From NCBI GenBank assembly GCA_002495735.1, contig DAGM01000001.1:1-16461 (forward strand): a DNA stretch of 16,461 nt, given 5' to 3'. The position numbers were made by a program, and so were the translations under genes. Positions 15,891-16,461 of the stretch are shown piece after piece (within the stretch, counting starts at the first letter, position 1; each line of letters starts with the position of its first letter). This DNA comes from Euryarchaeota archaeon UBA54 (GTDB lineage Archaea > Thermoplasmatota > Poseidoniia > Poseidoniales > Thalassarchaeaceae). The notes below the pieces were generated by a model. The model ran no database searches. It was not told where the DNA came from and was given only the letters and a program-made list of their open reading frames with translations.

Positions 15891-16461
15891 ATGAGTGGCT
15901 CGATAGTGCTGTTCGGCCCCCCGGGTGCCGGCAAGGGTACTCAGGCCAGCAGGATTTCATCTCTCACCGGCAAGCCTCAGGTATCGACCGGAGATATGCT
16001 CCGCGCCGCTGTAGCTTCGGGCTCTGAAATGGGGTCCGAGGCCAAGGGCTACATGGAATCTGGCCTATTGGTCCCCGATGAAGTGATTATCGGGCTAATC
16101 TCGGAGAGGTTGCAGGAGCCCGATGCTGTGTCTGGCCTACTGTTGGACGGCTACCCGAGGACAATCGCCCAGGCTGAGGCGCTGGCCGAGGTGGAAGGAG
16201 TCTCTGCCGTGATTTCTATTGAGGTTCCTGACGAGGCCATCGTCGAGCGGATAGTGGGCAGGAGAATGGATCCGGAGACCGGGATGATTTACCACATCAG
16301 ATTCAATCCCCCTCCTCCTGAGATCTCCGCACGAGTCGTTCAACGAAAGGACGACACTGAGGGCACGGTGCGGAACAGGCTGTCCGCCTATCACGAGCAG
16401 ACCGCACCTCTCGCGGGTTGGTATGAGCAGAGAGGGGTACTCATAAGAATCGACGGAAACC
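15891..16461 (+). CDS. adk: Adenylate kinase (long, bacterial/eukaryotic type), C-terminus cut by window edge
   Basis: Catalyses ATP + AMP to 2 ADP, balancing adenylates in the cytoplasm. The frame is open from ATG 15891 to the window end (190 codons, no stop), so only a short C-terminal piece is missing. The P-loop is GPPGAGKGT at 9-17, the AMP site STGDMLR at 32-38, and DGYPRT at 86-91. The LID region runs from RRMDPETGMIYHIRFNPP to QRKDD (125-155), followed by RNRLSAYHEQTAPL. The LID has no zinc cysteines. It is about five residues shorter between FNPP and RKDD than the E. coli form. This is the COG0563-type kinase, not the short AdkA of methanogens and Sulfolobales. It follows the protease after 40 bases and probably has its own leaderless promoter. 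Confidence 0.96.
   Translation, partial: MSGSIVLFGPPGAGKGTQASRISSLTGKPQVSTGDMLRAAVASGSEMGSEAKGYMESGLLVPDEVIIGLISERLQEPDAVSGLLLDGYPRTIAQAEALAEVEGVSAVISIEVPDEAIVERIVGRRMDPETGMIYHIRFNPPPPEISARVVQRKDDTEGTVRNRLSAYHEQTAPLAGWYEQRGVLIRIDGN

Overview
The window looks like a chromosomal segment of an archaeon, most likely a marine Thermoplasmatota-type euryarchaeon (Marine Group II / Poseidoniales would fit). That placement is an inference from gene content, not from a search. The supporting genes are an archaeal-type glutamyl-tRNA synthetase, an archaeal/eukaryotic-type PheRS beta chain, and the archaeal type II glyceraldehyde-3-phosphate dehydrogenase. Two very large surface hydrolases with Ig-like repeats and a C-terminal membrane anchor also fit, as do AT-rich boxes about 26-27 bases ahead of start codons (leaderless transcripts). 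The adenylate kinase is of the bacterial/eukaryotic long type.

Layout: the window has two arms that diverge from the 9788-9951 intergenic region. The left arm is almost all on the minus strand. Read in the direction of transcription, it starts with a GXGXG/glutamate-synthase-like protein (9787-8249) whose stop codon overlaps the ribosome binding site of pheT (8240-6486). Next is a second unit, a membrane-anchored SGNH-type surface hydrolase (6186-3328), then rnhB (3331-2597, 4-bp overlap) and gltX (2549-840). After a 96-bp spacer with a hairpin comes the N-terminal part of an unrecognised secreted protein (743-1, running off the window). A small basic protein gene (6281-6478) sits on the plus strand between the two units, divergent from the SGNH gene and convergent with pheT. 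The right arm is on the plus strand: gap (9952-10986), a 1595-residue subtilisin-family surface protease (11063-15850), and adk (15891 to the window edge, truncated).

Biology: most genes are housekeeping (aminoacylation of tRNA-Glu/Gln and tRNA-Phe, RNA primer and ribonucleotide removal, central carbon metabolism, adenylate balance). The two large extracellular hydrolases share one plan: signal peptide, catalytic domain, stacked Ig-like modules, one transmembrane helix and a cytoplasmic tail of more than 100 residues. They probably act on polymers or proteins at the cell surface. This would suit a heterotroph that degrades organic matter.

Most worth following up: the glutamate-synthase-like protein with reversed domain order and eroded motifs, the structured leader or operator in front of gap, and the Asn-to-Asp change at the expected oxyanion-hole position of the protease. 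I saw no CRISPR array, insertion sequence, tRNA, rRNA or defence system. No gene-free stretch exceeds 300 bases.
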